A stretch of 6,176 nt of DNA from Planctomycetota bacterium (GTDB lineage: Bacteria; Planctomycetota; Planctomycetia; Isosphaerales; Isosphaeraceae): the NCBI GenBank assembly GCA_021818605.1, contig JAKAUH010000356.1:1-6176 (forward strand), written 5' to 3'. Below the pieces are notes generated by a model, which saw only the letters and a program-made list of their open reading frames with translations, was not told the origin of the DNA and did not search any database. Both the position numbers and the translations under genes were made by a program. Below, piece after piece: positions 1 to 5,177 of this stretch (the first letter of the stretch is position 1; every line of letters starts with the position of its first letter).

Positions 1-1028
1 CGCTCGGGATCCGCCGCCAGCCCGCGCACCCAACGACCCGAGACGAAGGCCAGGTTGGCCGTCAGCATCGCCAGCGTGAACTCGGTCAGGCCAGGGCTCA
101 TCACGGCGATCCCGGTGTGCAGGCCGGCGATGCCGACGAGCATCAGCGGACGCGTGATCCGGACCCAGATCAGCACTGGATACAGCAGCTCAAGCGCCAG
201 GCTCGCGTGGGTCATGGCGTTAATCAGCCAGGTGTGACCGGCCAGCGGGGTGAAGTCGAGGACGACGAACTCACCGGCGGTCATCGTCCCCCACAGGGCC
301 ATGCCGTTCCACCAGGACGGACCCTGGAGCTTGCCCAGCCCGGCCATGCCGTAGATCACCAGCAGGTGCAACTGGATCAGGCGCACCGCCAGGTTGGCCG
401 ACACGGTCGGCGCCGGAATCGCCGGATCGTCCGGCGACACCCGGCGCGGCGGCGCTCCCGACGGCCGGGGCCCCGTCGAGGCGGCGGCGGCCGCCCGGGA
501 TTGCCGCCAGCGCCGCAGGAACCGGTCGAGCGAGACCGCCTGCCCACTCGCTCCGGTCGCGGCGAGGTACAGGCACAGCGGCGAGAGGATCTGGTCGAAC
601 CCATAAAGCGCGACCGGCACCCGGCGGATCGTCGAGACCACGATCACCCACGAGAGCACGGCGGTCGTCCGGCTGAACAGGCCAATCGTCCACATCGCCA
701 GCACGGTCAGGCAGCCGGCCCACGCAAGCCGAAGGCCGCCGTCGGGCACCGCAAACCAGAGCGACCAGACGAGCGGCCGCTGCCCCGCGCGGATGGCCGA
801 CGGCTCGGCCCAGCCGTCGGTGCCGAAGTAGTCGTGCAGGTCCAGGCCGAGGACGAGCAGGCTCCAGAATGCCAGGAGGCCCGTCCCCACGCGGATCAGG
901 CCGAGAGCCGTCGGATCGCTCGGCGCGAAGAAGAACGTATTCCACCCCCGGCGAGCGGCGCCGAGGAGGTCCGCAAGGTAGCGGCGGGCCTCGTTCAGAA
1001 GTCGTCGCACGAGTAGTCTCCGACCCAT
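1..1028 (-). CDS. HTTM domain (vitamin K-dependent gamma-carboxylase-like) membrane protein, 3' end beyond the window
   Basis: Polytopic membrane protein of the HTTM family, which shares its transmembrane core with vitamin K-dependent gamma-glutamyl carboxylase. The bacterial substrates are mostly unknown. 342 codons are visible without a stop; the C-terminus lies off the left edge. Seen: the N-terminal family opening FFFAPSDPTALGLIRVGTG (32-50) leading into the first helix (about 41-62), more hydrophobic segments at about 103-133, 145-157, 215-229 and 295-335, and the conserved block around YGMAGLGKLQGPSWWNG (226-242). K233 there resembles the region holding the catalytic lysine of animal carboxylases; this alignment is by eye. 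An Arg/Ala/Pro-rich loop (172-208) separates two helical blocks. The chosen ATG (1028-1026) overlaps the upstream gene by 34 bases and has no clear ribosome site. The in-frame GTG at 1010-1008 has GGAG seven bases upstream (1021-1018) and is a real alternative. Family call firm, biochemical role unknown. Confidence 0.85.
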   Translation of the reverse strand, partial: MGRRLLVRRLLNEARRYLADLLGAARRGWNTFFFAPSDPTALGLIRVGTGLLAFWSLLVLGLDLHDYFGTDGWAEPSAIRAGQRPLVWSLWFAVPDGGLRLAWAGCLTVLAMWTIGLFSRTTAVLSWVIVVSTIRRVPVALYGFDQILSPLCLYLAATGASGQAVSLDRFLRRWRQSRAAAAASTGPRPSGAPPRRVSPDDPAIPAPTVSANLAVRLIQLHLLVIYGMAGLGKLQGPSWWNGMALWGTMTAGEFVVLDFTPLAGHTWLINAMTHASLALELLYPVLIWVRITRPLMLVGIAGLHTGIAVMSPGLTEFTLAMLTANLAFVSGRWVRGLAADPE

Positions 1029-1711
1029 TCGGGGGTTGAGAAAAGCGATTCCGCAAACAGGTCGAACCGCATCGCGCCAGGCACGTCCAGGGCGTTCTGT
1101 ACCTCGCGGACATCGGGCAGGAGATGCTGCTGGAGATGAATCGTCACCTGCCGGCAGCCGGGCCGCGTGCGGCAGAGATGCCGCGCATAGGCCCGCGCCA
1201 GCCGGCTCTGCGAGGCGTCCCGAACCCGGCGGCGGGCCTCCTGAACGTCATTGAACAGCGCATTCGCCAGCGCAAGCTGCCGCTGATGCCTCATCCGGGG
1301 GCCGGCGACCTGCCGGCCGGGAAGCCGCACCACCTCCTCGGGCCGTCCGTCGGCGAACTGGACCGTCGCCGTGACCACCGGCGTCGGCGGCGGCTCGGCG
1401 TAGAAGCGGTAGGAATAGCCCAGGTCCATCACGTCGAAATAAGACCCGAAGCCATCGGCGATCGTCCGTTCCAGCTCCGAGGAGGGCGGAACGCCCACCG
1501 CCCCGGCCACGATCGCGGCGACATGGTAGACCACGATCAGACTGACCACGATCCTGGCCCATCCCGGCCACGCCGGCGCCGGGACCTGTCGCAACGCTCC
1601 CACCCCGGATGCCGACCCATCGCCGCTGGCAACCGCATGCGATGCCGGCGCCGCGTGACCCCGCGACGGGCCGGTGCGCCCCCCGTCCCGACCTTTCATG
1701 GTATGGCCCAT
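995..1711 (-). CDS. Single-pass membrane protein of unknown function, partner of the HTTM protein
   Basis: 238 residues. The N-terminus (1-50) is polar, Gly/Ala/Arg-rich and looks disordered. One strong transmembrane helix follows at about 52-73 (ARIVVSLIVVYHVAAIVAGA). The remaining 165 residues look like a soluble, probably non-cytoplasmic domain containing YSYRFYAEPPPTPVVTATVQ (99-118), an Arg-rich helix at about 140-178, and two cysteines at 180 and 186 that could form a disulfide. No catalytic motif was recognised. The start was set at ATG 1711 because GGAGG lies five bases upstream. An in-frame ATG at 1765 lacks comparable support and would only add polar residues. The stop lies inside the HTTM gene, so the two are translationally coupled. 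I recall similar one-helix proteins beside HTTM genes in other planctomycetes; that is memory, not a search. It may be a subunit or substrate-presenting partner of the HTTM protein. Confidence 0.8.
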   Translation of the reverse strand: MGHTMKGRDGGRTGPSRGHAAPASHAVASGDGSASGVGALRQVPAPAWPGWARIVVSLIVVYHVAAIVAGAVGVPPSSELERTIADGFGSYFDVMDLGYSYRFYAEPPPTPVVTATVQFADGRPEEVVRLPGRQVAGPRMRHQRQLALANALFNDVQEARRRVRDASQSRLARAYARHLCRTRPGCRQVTIHLQQHLLPDVREVQNALDVPGAMRFDLFAESLFSTPEWVGDYSCDDF

Positions 1712-1716
1712 GGCCG

Positions 1717-1721
1717 CCTCC
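1717..1721 (-). promoter_or_regulatory. Shine-Dalgarno site that decides the start at 1711
   Basis: On the minus strand GGAGG is followed by the five-base spacer CGGCC and then ATG. It is the best ribosome site near this gene, with a second purine-rich stretch (GGAAGGAG) just upstream. It argues for the start at 1711 over the in-frame ATG at 1765. Confidence 0.7.
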
Positions 1722-1873
1722 CCACTCCTTCCAACCCGCTCCCTGTCCCAAACCATACCCGCCAAAACGGCACCGAGCCAGAAATTCGGCCCAATCGTTG
1801 CTCCCTGATCCCTACGCCTCTTACACTCAAATTATCCAGTCCACGGTTTTCCGCCATTTTGACTTTTCCCTGG

Positions 1874-1903
1874 TTGAACCTGGGGTATGATGGTCAGTAG
1901 AAT
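1874..1903 (+). promoter_or_regulatory. Candidate sigma70-type promoter for the gene at 2090
   Basis: TTGAAC (1874-1879) and TAGAAT (1898-1903) are separated by 18 bases. They match the TTGACA and TATAAT consensus at 4/6 and 5/6 positions. The pair lies in the most A+T-rich part of the divergent spacer. Transcription would start near 1910, giving a leader of about 180 bases. This is consensus matching only, and planctomycete promoters are poorly characterised. Confidence 0.4.
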
Positions 1904-2076
1904 CTGGGGAGCCTGAGCAGAGGCTAGCAATTCGGGCGACTTGATGGGCAGAGGGCGTGCGCGTGTCTTGAGGTTTGTCGCGATGCGCTGTCGAGGCCCA
2001 GCCGGATCCTGAGGCTGCACCAGGGGCAATTGGGTGCCGGTCGCGGGTGGCGCGTGACTTCTTCTGAGTTAGCAAC

Positions 2077-2082
2077 GGGGAG
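2077..2082 (+). promoter_or_regulatory. Shine-Dalgarno site that decides the start at 2090
   Basis: GGGGAG lies seven bases before ATG 2090. It supports this start over an in-frame TTG at 2030, which would place about 20 polar residues in front of the hydrophobic export segment. Confidence 0.6.
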
Positions 2083-2089
2083 CGGAGTG

Positions 2090-2836
2090 ATGCAAGGAAC
2101 TCTCGTGATGCTGGTGGCGCTCAGCGGTCTGGGCTGCCACAACAAGGGTTGTGAGGTCGCCTATGGTCCGCCGACGTACATGAGCTGCTTCGGCGGTGGC
2201 TATAGCGGCTGTTATGCGGACGTGTATCCAGGTCCGGCGATGCCGGCCTGCTACGCGGGCTGCTATGGCGGGTGCTATAGCGGCTGCTATGGATGCTACG
2301 GGATGGGCTATGGCGGCTGCTACAGCGGCGGCTACGGCGGCTGCTACGGTGGCGGCTGCTACGGTGGCTGGTACGGCGGGTGCTACGGGGCCGGGTATTC
2401 GCGATGCGGGCATCGTCGTCATGGCTGCGGCGGTGGCGGTATCGGCGGACTGTTCCATTGCCGCAAGCGGACGAACTGTCCCAATGCCTGTGCTTATACG
2501 GCGCCCCTGCCTTATGGCTGCGGCTATGGTGGGGCCTATGCCCCGGCGGTCTTCGGATCGGCCGTCGGCATGACCTATCCGTCGATGCAGTCGAGCCAGT
2601 CGATCGTGGTTCCCACGAAGCAGTACGGCGGCGCGACCGATGAGACGGGCACCACCACGATGCCGTCCGAGGTGGCACCGCCGGTGCCGGCGAACCCGGT
2701 GACGCCCAGCACGACGGCTCCGCCCGCGCCCGGTACAGTGGTTCCCTCGACTGAGCCGGTTCCTCCGGTCGAGCCAGCCACTCCGCCCGTGCCGCGGCCG
2801 GCCACGCCGGCGGTCCCGCGCGTGCCGGCGACCTGA
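2090..2836 (+). CDS. Gly/Tyr/Cys-rich putative exported protein with Pro/Thr-rich tail
   Basis: 248 residues in three parts. The N-terminus MQGTLVMLVALSGLGC resembles a short lipoprotein signal, with Cys16 as possible lipid attachment site. The sequence before that Cys (GLG) is not a textbook lipobox, and there is no positive charge ahead of the hydrophobic run. Residues 33-144 are dominated by Gly, Tyr and Cys, with nine Cys-Tyr dipeptides between 54 and 99 in units such as CYGG and GYGGCYSG. All 19 cysteines fall in residues 16-144. A short basic patch (GHRRHG, 107-112) and RKRTNC (125-130) follow. From about 185 to the end the protein has no cysteine and is rich in Pro, Thr, Val and Ala, like a wall-spanning linker. 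No enzymatic motif is seen. The composition suggests a disulfide- or tyrosine-crosslinked structural surface protein; this is inference. A long minus-strand frame across this gene is a mirror of its Gly-rich codons. Confidence 0.75.
   Translation: MQGTLVMLVALSGLGCHNKGCEVAYGPPTYMSCFGGGYSGCYADVYPGPAMPACYAGCYGGCYSGCYGCYGMGYGGCYSGGYGGCYGGGCYGGWYGGCYGAGYSRCGHRRHGCGGGGIGGLFHCRKRTNCPNACAYTAPLPYGCGYGGAYAPAVFGSAVGMTYPSMQSSQSIVVPTKQYGGATDETGTTTMPSEVAPPVPANPVTPSTTAPPAPGTVVPSTEPVPPVEPATPPVPRPATPAVPRVPAT
2249..2386 (+). repeat. Imperfect in-gene tandem repeat encoding Cys-Tyr-Gly units
   Basis: The stretch consists of variants of GGCTGCTACGG with spacing that is mostly a multiple of 12 bases, and some 9- and 15-base steps. 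It encodes residues 54-99 of the Gly/Tyr/Cys-rich protein. Unit boundaries drift and synonymous codons vary (TAC/TAT, GGC/GGT/GGG), so the array is not a recent perfect duplication. Such DNA is prone to slippage, so repeat number could differ between strains. Confidence 0.75.
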
Positions 2837-2851
2837 GCTTTCCAATCGACC

Positions 2852-2875
2852 GACCGATCGATCGATCGATCGGTC
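2852..2875. repeat. 24-bp perfect palindrome built on ATCG repeats
   Basis: The 24 bases read the same on both strands. GACCG and CGGTC form the outer ends and the middle is alternating ATCG units. It begins 15 bases after the stop of the gene ending at 2836. It could form a hairpin in RNA or a cruciform in DNA, but no T-run follows, so it does not look like a complete terminator by itself. It may be a simple tetranucleotide repeat, a protein-binding site or part of the 3' end of the transcript. Confidence 0.8.
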
Positions 2876-2920
2876 AAGCGACGGCCGCCCGCCGCGGTCG
2901 CGAGAATCCGTCTGGCGAGA

Positions 2921-2957
2921 CGGGCCGCTCCCGCAACGGGGCGGCCCGCGCGATTTT
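2921..2957 (+). terminator. Candidate intrinsic terminator downstream of the Gly/Tyr/Cys-rich gene
   Basis: CGGGCCGC (2921-2928) pairs with GCGGCCCG (2941-2948). After a bulged T at 2929, CCC (2930-2932) pairs with GGG (2938-2940) around the loop GCAAC. This gives an 11-bp, very G+C-rich stem. A TTTT run follows at 2954-2957, five bases after the stem. The T-run is short and offset, so efficiency is uncertain, but position and stem strength fit the end of the transcript from the upstream gene. Confidence 0.5.
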
Positions 2958-2970
2958 CCCCCGAATCCGC

Positions 2971-2975
2971 GGAGG
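2971..2975 (+). promoter_or_regulatory. Strong Shine-Dalgarno site before the small ORF
   Basis: GGAGG with spacer ATAACCC precedes ATG 2983. It is at least as good as the sites of the confident genes nearby, and better spaced than the site of the glycosyltransferase, whose GGGAGG (3158-3163) sits 11 bases before its ATG. Confidence 0.5.
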
Positions 2976-2982
2976 ATAACCC

Positions 2983-3126
2983 ATGCCCCTCCCGGCCGGC
3001 CGATCGGCCCGCACCGCGCGATCCGGCTTGCCTTGGTCGGGCTGGTCGCTTATCTTGAATCGTGTCCATGGCTGGCTGAACAACCGCCGGCCCGACCCCA
3101 TGCCCCGGTTTTCGATGAGGGAATGA
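2983..3126 (+). CDS. Possible small ORF of 47 residues, unknown function
   Basis: The ATG has a near-ideal Shine-Dalgarno sequence, GGAGG (2971-2975), with a seven-base spacer. The ORF ends 48 bases before the glycosyltransferase start. The product is basic, with Arg at 7, 10 and 13 and an Arg pair at 35-36, and has Trp at 18, 21 and 31. No signal peptide, helix of membrane length or known motif is visible. Of the 46 codons after the start, 37 end in G or C, which is compatible with coding in this genome but is also what random G+C-rich DNA gives. It could be a leader peptide, a small independent protein, or chance. The good ribosome site is the only strong evidence. Confidence 0.35.
   Translation: MPLPAGRSARTARSGLPWSGWSLILNRVHGWLNNRRPDPMPRFSMRE
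3028..3056 (+). promoter_or_regulatory. Weak promoter candidate upstream of the glycosyltransferase
   Basis: TTGCCT (3028-3033) and TATCTT (3051-3056) are separated by 17 bases. Each matches the sigma70 consensus at 4/6 positions. It lies after the terminator candidate and about 120 bases before the glycosyltransferase start, where a promoter is expected. It also lies inside the possible small ORF, so both interpretations may not hold together. Consensus match only. Confidence 0.22.
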
Positions 3127-3174
3127 ACCAGGGGCAGTCATCGATCGCGCCGAAGCCGGGAGGATCCACAGGCG

Positions 3175-4092
3175 ATGGATGTTGGCTCACTCTCCACCTC
3201 TGCGCAGTCTCGTCTTGCCGACCCGGACGGGACCTCGGCGTTCGGTCCGTGCTCCCGCTCCGTATTGTCGGCCGGCGATTTCGCCAGCGACGCCGAACGA
3301 CTCGACTGGCTGATCGCGACCCTCGGTGAGCCCTTCTGCCGCAAGCTCGGACTGTTCCGCGTCCCCGACGACCTGGTCCTCTCGGTCGTGATCCCCGTCT
3401 ACAACGAGAAGAACAGCATCCACGAAATCCTCCGGCGCGTTCGGGCCGTGCCCATCCGCAAGGAGATCATCATCGTGGACGACTGCTCCAGGGACGGCAC
3501 CCGCGAGATCCTCCGCGAGATGGAGAAATCCGACGGCGACATCAAGGTCGTCTACCACGAGCGCAACCAGGGCAAGGGCGCATCGCTCCGCACCGGGTTC
3601 CGCGAAGCCACCGGCCAGATCGTCATCGTCCAGGACGCCGACCTCGAATACGACCCGGCGCAGTACCCCGAGCTGATCCAGCCGATCATCGAGGATCAGG
3701 CCGACGTGGTGTATGGCTCGCGGTTCATCGGCGAGACGCACCGCGTTCTTTACTTCTGGCACTCGCTGGCCAACAAGTTCCTCACCTTGCTCTCGAACGC
3801 GTTCACCGACCTGAACCTGACCGACATGGAGGTCTGCTACAAGGTCTTCCGCCGCGAGGTCATCCAGGCGATCGAGCTGAAGAGCGACCGGTTCGGCTTC
3901 GAGCCGGAGGTCACCGCCAAGGTGGCGCGCTTCACCTTCCCGGCCCGCGACGGCCGGCCAGCGCGGAAGTGCCGGATCTACGAGATCCCCGTGTCGTACC
4001 ACGGCCGGACCTACGCCGAAGGAAAGCACATCGGAGTGAAGGACGGCTTCCAGGCCCTCTGGTGCATCCTCCGCTACTTCCTCGCCGATTGA
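3175..4092 (+). CDS. Family 2 glycosyltransferase, dolichol-phosphate-mannose-synthase-like
   Basis: Cytoplasmic or membrane-peripheral enzyme of 305 residues predicted to transfer a sugar from a nucleotide donor, probably to a lipid phosphate or glycan acceptor; donor and acceptor cannot be read from the sequence. The GT-A fold motifs are intact: VVIPVYNE (71-78), VDDCSRDGT (101-109), the metal-binding DAD in QDADLEYDP (153-161), GSRF (181-184), TDMEVCYKVFRREV (216-229), FGFEPEVTAKV (240-250) and the C-terminal IPVSYHGRTYAEGKHIG (271-287). There is no C-terminal membrane helix pair, unlike GtrB/ArnC-type enzymes. The first 66 residues precede the catalytic domain; about 38-66 look helical and the first 35 look disordered. 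ATG 3175 has GGGAGG 11 bases upstream, a long spacing, so a later start is not excluded. The next gene follows after 87 bases without a terminator. Confidence 0.92.
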   Translation: MDVGSLSTSAQSRLADPDGTSAFGPCSRSVLSAGDFASDAERLDWLIATLGEPFCRKLGLFRVPDDLVLSVVIPVYNEKNSIHEILRRVRAVPIRKEIIIVDDCSRDGTREILREMEKSDGDIKVVYHERNQGKGASLRTGFREATGQIVIVQDADLEYDPAQYPELIQPIIEDQADVVYGSRFIGETHRVLYFWHSLANKFLTLLSNAFTDLNLTDMEVCYKVFRREVIQAIELKSDRFGFEPEVTAKVARFTFPARDGRPARKCRIYEIPVSYHGRTYAEGKHIGVKDGFQALWCILRYFLAD

Positions 4093-4179
4093 CTCGAGCC
4101 CGCTCCACGACGCCCGCCCGCCGTTCCTGATCGCAACCCACGACCGACATCGGCAACCGAGACAGACGGGGAGCCCGCC

Positions 4180-5088
4180 ATGATCGGGAAGGACCGACGT
4201 TTCAAGAGCCGCGCCGGATTACCGGCGCTCGTCGCGGCGATCCTGCTCGCCATCCAGGTGCCGGCGGCCGCCCAGGATCCGGCACCTGCACCTGCACCCG
4301 CACCCGCAAATCACCAGGACGACGCCGCAAAATCGTCCGCCCACCCCAAGGCAAAGGCAAAGACGAAGGCAAAGGGTAAATCGAGAGCCAGGGCAAAGGC
4401 GCCGGCCCGCAACGATCCGCCCGGCTTCTACATGGGCCGGCCGATCGCCGATGTCATGTCCTGGGAGGGTGCCAACTGGCTATTCCGCGAGACGCGCATC
4501 CAGGAAGAGCAGCCCGAGGCGATGCTGCGCTCGCTCAAGATCCCGGCCGGGGCCACGGTGGCCGACGTCGGCGCCGGGGCCGGGTATTACAGCATCCGCC
4601 TGGCTCGCAAGGTCGGTCCCAAGGGGATAGTCTACGCCACCGACCTCCAGCCCGAGATGCTGCGGTTCCTGCAAGAGAACGCCCGCGCCGCCCGGGTCAA
4701 GAACATCAAGCCCATCCGCTGCACCCAGACGAAAACGAACCTGCCCAGTGGTGCCATCGACCTGATCCTGATGGTTGACGTTTATCACGAGTGCACCGAG
4801 CCCGACGCCACCTTGCACGGGCTGCTGACGGCGCTCAAACCGGGCGGCCGGTTGGTGCTCGTCGAGTTCCGCGCCGAGGACCCCACGGTCCCGATCAAGC
4901 CCGAACACAAGATGACGCTCGAGCAGGTCCGCAAGGAGGTCGAGCCGCAGGGGTTCACCTTCAAGGAGTCGCTCGAGTTCCTCCCCTGGCAGCACGTCAT
5001 CATCTTCGAAAAACCCCGCGAGGCGAAGAAGTCGAAGCCGGCCAAGGCGCGCGAGGGCTCCGACAAGTCGATCACGAGATCATCCTGA
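4180..5088 (+). CDS. Class I SAM-dependent methyltransferase-like protein with signal peptide
   Basis: 302 residues. The N-terminus is a clear Sec-type signal: basic start (KDRRFKSR), hydrophobic core about 13-27, and an AAA/Q cleavage site after residue 31. A Pro-Ala run (34-43) and a Lys/Ala-rich stretch (about 51-77) follow. The catalytic domain then begins with FYMGRPIADVMSWEGANW (83-100). SAM-binding motif I is VADVGAGAGYYSIRLA (127-142), with the ribose-binding acid D155 in ATDLQPEM. LILMVDVYHE (195-204) and LKPGGRLVLVEF (219-230) match later class I motifs. The Lys-rich C-terminus (278-298) again looks disordered. The substrate is unknown; the small-molecule-type fold resembles Methyltransf_11/25 families. 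ATG 4180 has GGGGAG six bases upstream. Export is odd for an enzyme that needs cytoplasmic SAM. It may be membrane-anchored by an uncleaved signal, or active in a planctomycete compartment. Confidence 0.88.
   Translation: MIGKDRRFKSRAGLPALVAAILLAIQVPAAAQDPAPAPAPAPANHQDDAAKSSAHPKAKAKTKAKGKSRARAKAPARNDPPGFYMGRPIADVMSWEGANWLFRETRIQEEQPEAMLRSLKIPAGATVADVGAGAGYYSIRLARKVGPKGIVYATDLQPEMLRFLQENARAARVKNIKPIRCTQTKTNLPSGAIDLILMVDVYHECTEPDATLHGLLTALKPGGRLVLVEFRAEDPTVPIKPEHKMTLEQVRKEVEPQGFTFKESLEFLPWQHVIIFEKPREAKKSKPAKAREGSDKSITRSS
4283..4306 (+). repeat. Hexanucleotide repeat encoding a Pro-Ala linker
   Basis: Four consecutive six-base units, CACCTG twice then CACCCG twice, encode part of the Pro-Ala run directly after the predicted signal-peptide cleavage site of the methyltransferase-like protein. 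The repeat is in frame, so copy changes would alter linker length without breaking the gene. Confidence 0.7.
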
Positions 5089-5177
5089 GTGTCGCCACGG
5101 CGATGCCGAGGTGGAGCGGAATCCTCGCGACAAGGGACGATGCGGCCACTCGTGCAGCGCGGGACTGTTCGGTGGCC

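Larger units (their letters stand above)
1712..2089. other. Divergent intergenic region between the HTTM pair and the Cys/Tyr/Gly-rich gene
   Basis: About 378 bases separate two divergent starts. The stretch at 1800-1910 is richer in A+T than its surroundings and is where promoters for both directions would be expected. A rightward promoter candidate is described separately. On the minus strand the best -10-like hexamer is GATAAT (1836-1831), but no convincing -35 element accompanies it. The 5' untranslated stretch of about 180 bases before ATG 2090 contains no long open frame that looks coding and no riboswitch I recognise. It does include a short arm pair, AGCCT then AGGCT, near 1910-1925. 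Confidence 0.6.

Noticed and set aside
117..1016. 299-codon open frame on the plus strand rich in Arg, Gly and His
   Set aside because: It lies opposite the HTTM gene, whose minus-strand frame has clear membrane helices and family motifs. The plus frame has low-complexity composition typical of a G+C-rich antisense shadow.
271..1113. 280-codon minus-strand frame overlapping the HTTM gene
   Set aside because: Its translation is an Arg/Gly/Pro/Ala-rich sequence without helices or motifs. The neighbouring frame from 1028 gives the recognisable HTTM protein.
1831..1836. Leftward promoter -10 element (GATAAT on the minus strand) for the HTTM pair
   Set aside because: No acceptable -35 hexamer occurs 16-18 bases upstream, so it is mentioned only as a location hint.
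2249..2386. CRISPR-like repeat array
   Set aside because: Units are 9-15 bases, in frame with a protein, and lack distinct spacers.
2069..2845. 258-codon minus-strand frame with Ala/Val repeats
   Set aside because: It is the mirror image of the Gly-Tyr-Cys codons on the plus strand. The plus frame has the ribosome site and a composition with clear domain boundaries.
3187..4029. 280-codon minus-strand frame opposite the glycosyltransferase
   Set aside because: The glycosyltransferase motifs on the plus strand are unambiguous. The antisense frame is Asp/Val/Leu-rich, as expected from reversed G+C-ending codons.
5144..5177. Inverted repeat GGCCAC/GTGGCC between the convergent genes as a bidirectional terminator
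   Set aside because: The arms are only 6 bp with a 22-base loop and no T-run on either side, well within chance for this base composition.
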